A DNA stretch of 64,000 bases from the NCBI RefSeq assembly GCF_032884065.1, contig NC_088866.1, positions 52,584,068-52,648,067 of the forward strand, given 5' to 3'. A program made the translations under genes and the position numbers. The stretch's first letter is position 1; each line of letters begins with the position of its first letter. This DNA is from Artemia franciscana. Its lineage: Eukaryota; Arthropoda; Branchiopoda; Anostraca; Artemiidae. Below the pieces are notes generated by a model. The model ran no database searches and was not told the DNA's origin. It worked only from the letters and a program-made list of their open reading frames with translations. This document shows positions 61,640 through 64,000 of this stretch, piece after piece.

Positions 61640-62330
61640 GGGGGAAACATCAACTCTTTACATTAAAGTTAAACTTTAATGTAAAGAGTTGAGGGTTAAG
61701 GAGGAGACAGTCCCCTCCCAATTAAGATAAAAATTTCACTTCATGTTGAGTTTTAACATCATTTTACTCTTATTTGAAAAATATTCAATTTCTATTTGTT
61801 TTTAATACCATCCTAAGAGTTACCCTAAATGTGAGAGGGCCACTGCTACCGACGCATTTAGGAAAGATGGTGCCACCGCACAGCAGTACTGTTTCTGAAA
61901 CTCGGAAAATCAATATATACTTTTTTTGTAATTTTGAGTCGTTAATAATCTCAATAGTCTCAAATTTTCATTCGACAGGTTTTCGATCCTCTTTGGGGCA
62001 ATACTGACAGCAGAAATTGTTATCTTTCTGTGGTGTTATCTTTTTTGATTCTAAAAAAGGGCACAAGAACTTTTAGATTCCTTAAAATGAGTCTTTTGCT
62101 GATTTTTTCCGAAAAAAAAAAATTACAATGTAGATTTCAACTGAGCCTAAGCTAATTGTCTCCGAATACTGACAGCTATAAACCAGTTATTGTCTGACCT
62201 TGCAGATCCAAATTCTTGGGTGTGTCCTGGCTAATACACAAGTACCCTTGAAACCTCTACATGTCTTGAACTTAGATGTACGATTTTCATGAAGGTTACT
62301 CGTCCACTTGCAAGAGTTTGACTCCTTTTC
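61640..62330. mobile_element. Old, diverged family A fragment
   Basis: It has TTTAATGTAAAGAGTTGAGGG, AGGAGACAGTCCCCTCC, GTTTTAACATC and later GAAACCTCTAC and GATTTTCATGAAGG blocks, in family A order but strongly diverged. It starts with the perfect palindrome at 61651-61691. Confidence 0.55.
61651..61691. repeat. Perfect palindrome, 20-bp arms, one-base spacer
   Basis: CAACTCTTTACATTAAAGTT at 61651-61670 and its exact reverse complement at 61672-61691, separated by one A. Confidence 0.95.
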
Positions 62331-62870
62331 GAAAATTAAATAAAAAAAAAAACAAGTTTTTTTTATCTAAAAGTAAGGAGCGACAAGAAAACTTAAAACA
62401 GACAGAAATTACTCGGTATATGAAAGGGTCTGTTCCCTCCTCAACACTCCGATCTTTGCGCTAAAGTTTGACTCTTTCTCTCAACTCTACTTTTTTAAAA
62501 CAGTAAAAAAAAAAAAACTTTAGCGTAAAGAGCGGGGCGCTGAGGAGGGAATGGCCCCCTTCATATACGGAGTTATTTCTGTTCGTTTTAAGTTTAGTGT
62601 CACTCCTTACTTTCAGTTAAAAAAAACTTATTTTTTCTATTTAATTTCTGAATGTTTTTGAATTAATGCCTGTTTGGATTTTGGCTCTCCGCACAGGAAT
62701 AATTACGACGAAATTTGCATATTGTTTTTTAAACTTTTAATTTCAGTCAGAGTGAGCCTTTTCGCGACATTCTAGGACCACTGGATCGATACGATCACCC
62801 CTATAAAAAAAAAAAAAAAAAAAACGCATCCGTGATCTGTCAGGTGGAAAGAAACACGAAATTCCAAATT
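62330..62870. mobile_element. Family A hairpin element, copy 5, internally deleted
   Basis: The hairpin (about 62335-62640) is present with less well matched arms. After TTTGCATATTG the element jumps to TTTTAATTTCAGTCAGAGTGAGCC, missing about 1 kb of the middle, and ends near CACGAAATTCCAAA at 62870 where family B copy 3 starts. Confidence 0.75.
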
Positions 62871-62871
62871 T

Positions 62872-64000
62872 TATGGCACTTGATTTTAACCAAGTGACAT
62901 ATAGCAATCGAAAATTCTGTCGGTCTATCTGTCTGTACCGGTTTTGCCACTTTAGGCACCTCCAGGTAAGCTAGGACGATGAAATTTGGCAGACGTATCA
63001 GGGACCGGACCAAATTAAATCAGAAATAGTCGTTTTCACGATTTGACCGTCTGGGGGGGGGGAGTGGGGGTCGGTTAATTCGGATAAAATAGAAAGAACG
63101 AAGTATTTTTAACTTACGAACGGGTGATGGAATCTTAATAAAATTTGATGTTTGGAAGGATATCGTATCTCAAGAGCTCTTATGCTAAATCCCGACCACA
63201 TCCGGTGACACTGACATTGGGGGGAGTTGGGGGGCCTAAAATCTTTAAACGCTTAGAATGGAGGGATCGGGATGAAACTTGGTGGGAAAAATAATCAGAA
63301 GTCCTAGATACAGGATTGACATAACCAGAATGCATCTGCTCTTTTTGTGGGAGTTGGGGGGGGGTTTAATTCTGAAAATTAGAAAAATGACGTATTTATA
63401 AGTTACGAAGCAGTGATCGAATCTTAATGAAATTTGAAGTTTGGAAGAATAACGCGTCTCAGAGCTCTTATTCTAAATCCCGACTGGATCCGGTGACATT
63501 GGGGAGAATTGAGGGGGGACCTAAAATCTCGGAAAACGCTTAGAGTTGAGGGATCGGGAAAAAACTTGGTGGTAAAAATAATCATAAGTCCTAGATACGT
63601 GACTGAAATAACCGGAACGGATTCGCTCTCTTTGGGGGAGTTGGGGGAGGAGGGTTAATTCTGAAAAATTAAATAAAATTAGGAATTTTTAACTTACAAA
63701 GGAGTGACCGGATCTTAATAAAATTTGATGTTTAGAAGGATATCGCGTCCCAGAGCTCTTATTTTAAATCCCGACCGGATCCGGTGAAGGAGAAGTTGGG
63801 GGAACCTAAAATCTTGGAAAACGCTTAGAGAGGAGGTTCGGGATGAAACTTGGTGAGAAAAATAAGCACAAGTCCTAGATAAGGGATTGACATAACCGGA
63901 ACGGATCAGCTGTCTTTGGGGAAGTTGGGGGAGGATTAATTCTAAAAAAATTAGAAAAACTGAGGTATTTTTGACTTACGAAAGAGTGATCGTATCTTAA
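62872..64000. mobile_element. Family B element, copy 3 (reverse, runs off the window)
   Basis: Reverse orientation: terminal palindrome (GGCACTTGATTTTAACCAAGTG, degraded), GACAGAATTTGCG-type block, TAGGACGATGAAATTTGGCAG, then three units with CTAAATCCCGAC and AAACGCTTAGA near 63190, 63470 and 63765 (about 290-bp period). It continues beyond 64000. Confidence 0.75.

Overview
The window is AT-rich eukaryotic DNA holding one recognisable host gene and a dense layer of decayed mobile elements and tandem repeats. The host gene is an equilibrative nucleoside transporter (ENT, SLC29 family) on the minus strand. Six coding exons run from about 50.1 kb down to 4.8 kb: 50086-50005, 45841-45720, 27950-27719, 14482-14336, 10643-10141 and 4916-4799. 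All have GT-AG borders and compatible phases. Together they encode about 401 residues with 11 expected membrane spans, ending in a stop codon. Only the short N-terminal cytoplasmic tail is missing; it must lie in an exon I could not find upstream of 50.1 kb. The organism is probably an arthropod. The mix of RTE-like LINEs with TAG-rich tails, Penelope-like elements, Helitrons and the two hairpin-bearing families recalls brine shrimp (Artemia), but that is from memory and is an inference.

Layout. 1-4798 is 3' flank with no gene. 4917-10140 (last intron) holds an RTE-like fragment, a LINE reverse-transcriptase fragment, and a 5'-truncated RTE-like insertion with a clean 13-bp target duplication. 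10644-14335 holds a 1.1-kb hAT-type element with 8-bp target duplications and an internal (TA)n tract. 14483-27718 holds a nested decayed RTE copy, a 10-unit 55-bp satellite, two copies of a hairpin-rich non-coding element (family A) and a LINE fragment. 27951-45719 is an 18-kb intron with LINE scraps, two tRNA-type SINE copies, an internally deleted Helitron with two consecutive 3' ends, a Penelope-like element, a second Helitron piece, another family A copy, one family B copy, and two degenerate extra copies of ENT exon 2. 45842-50004 holds a second Penelope-like remnant and several (TA)n tracts. 50087-64000 holds family A and B copies, a hAT MITE, a second RTE-like insertion with a 23-bp target duplication, a large palindrome and a six-unit tandem array of about 370 bp.

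The most interesting observations are: (1) tandem duplication of ENT exon 2 leaving two dead pseudo-exons; (2) family A elements, whose long hairpin arms match each other within a copy, including copy-specific changes, suggesting arm-to-arm correction; (3) tandem 3' termini in the Helitron; (4) Penelope-like 3' ends that repeatedly abut (TA)n tracts. There is no operon, CRISPR array or prokaryotic feature. No mobile element here has an intact full-length coding sequence.
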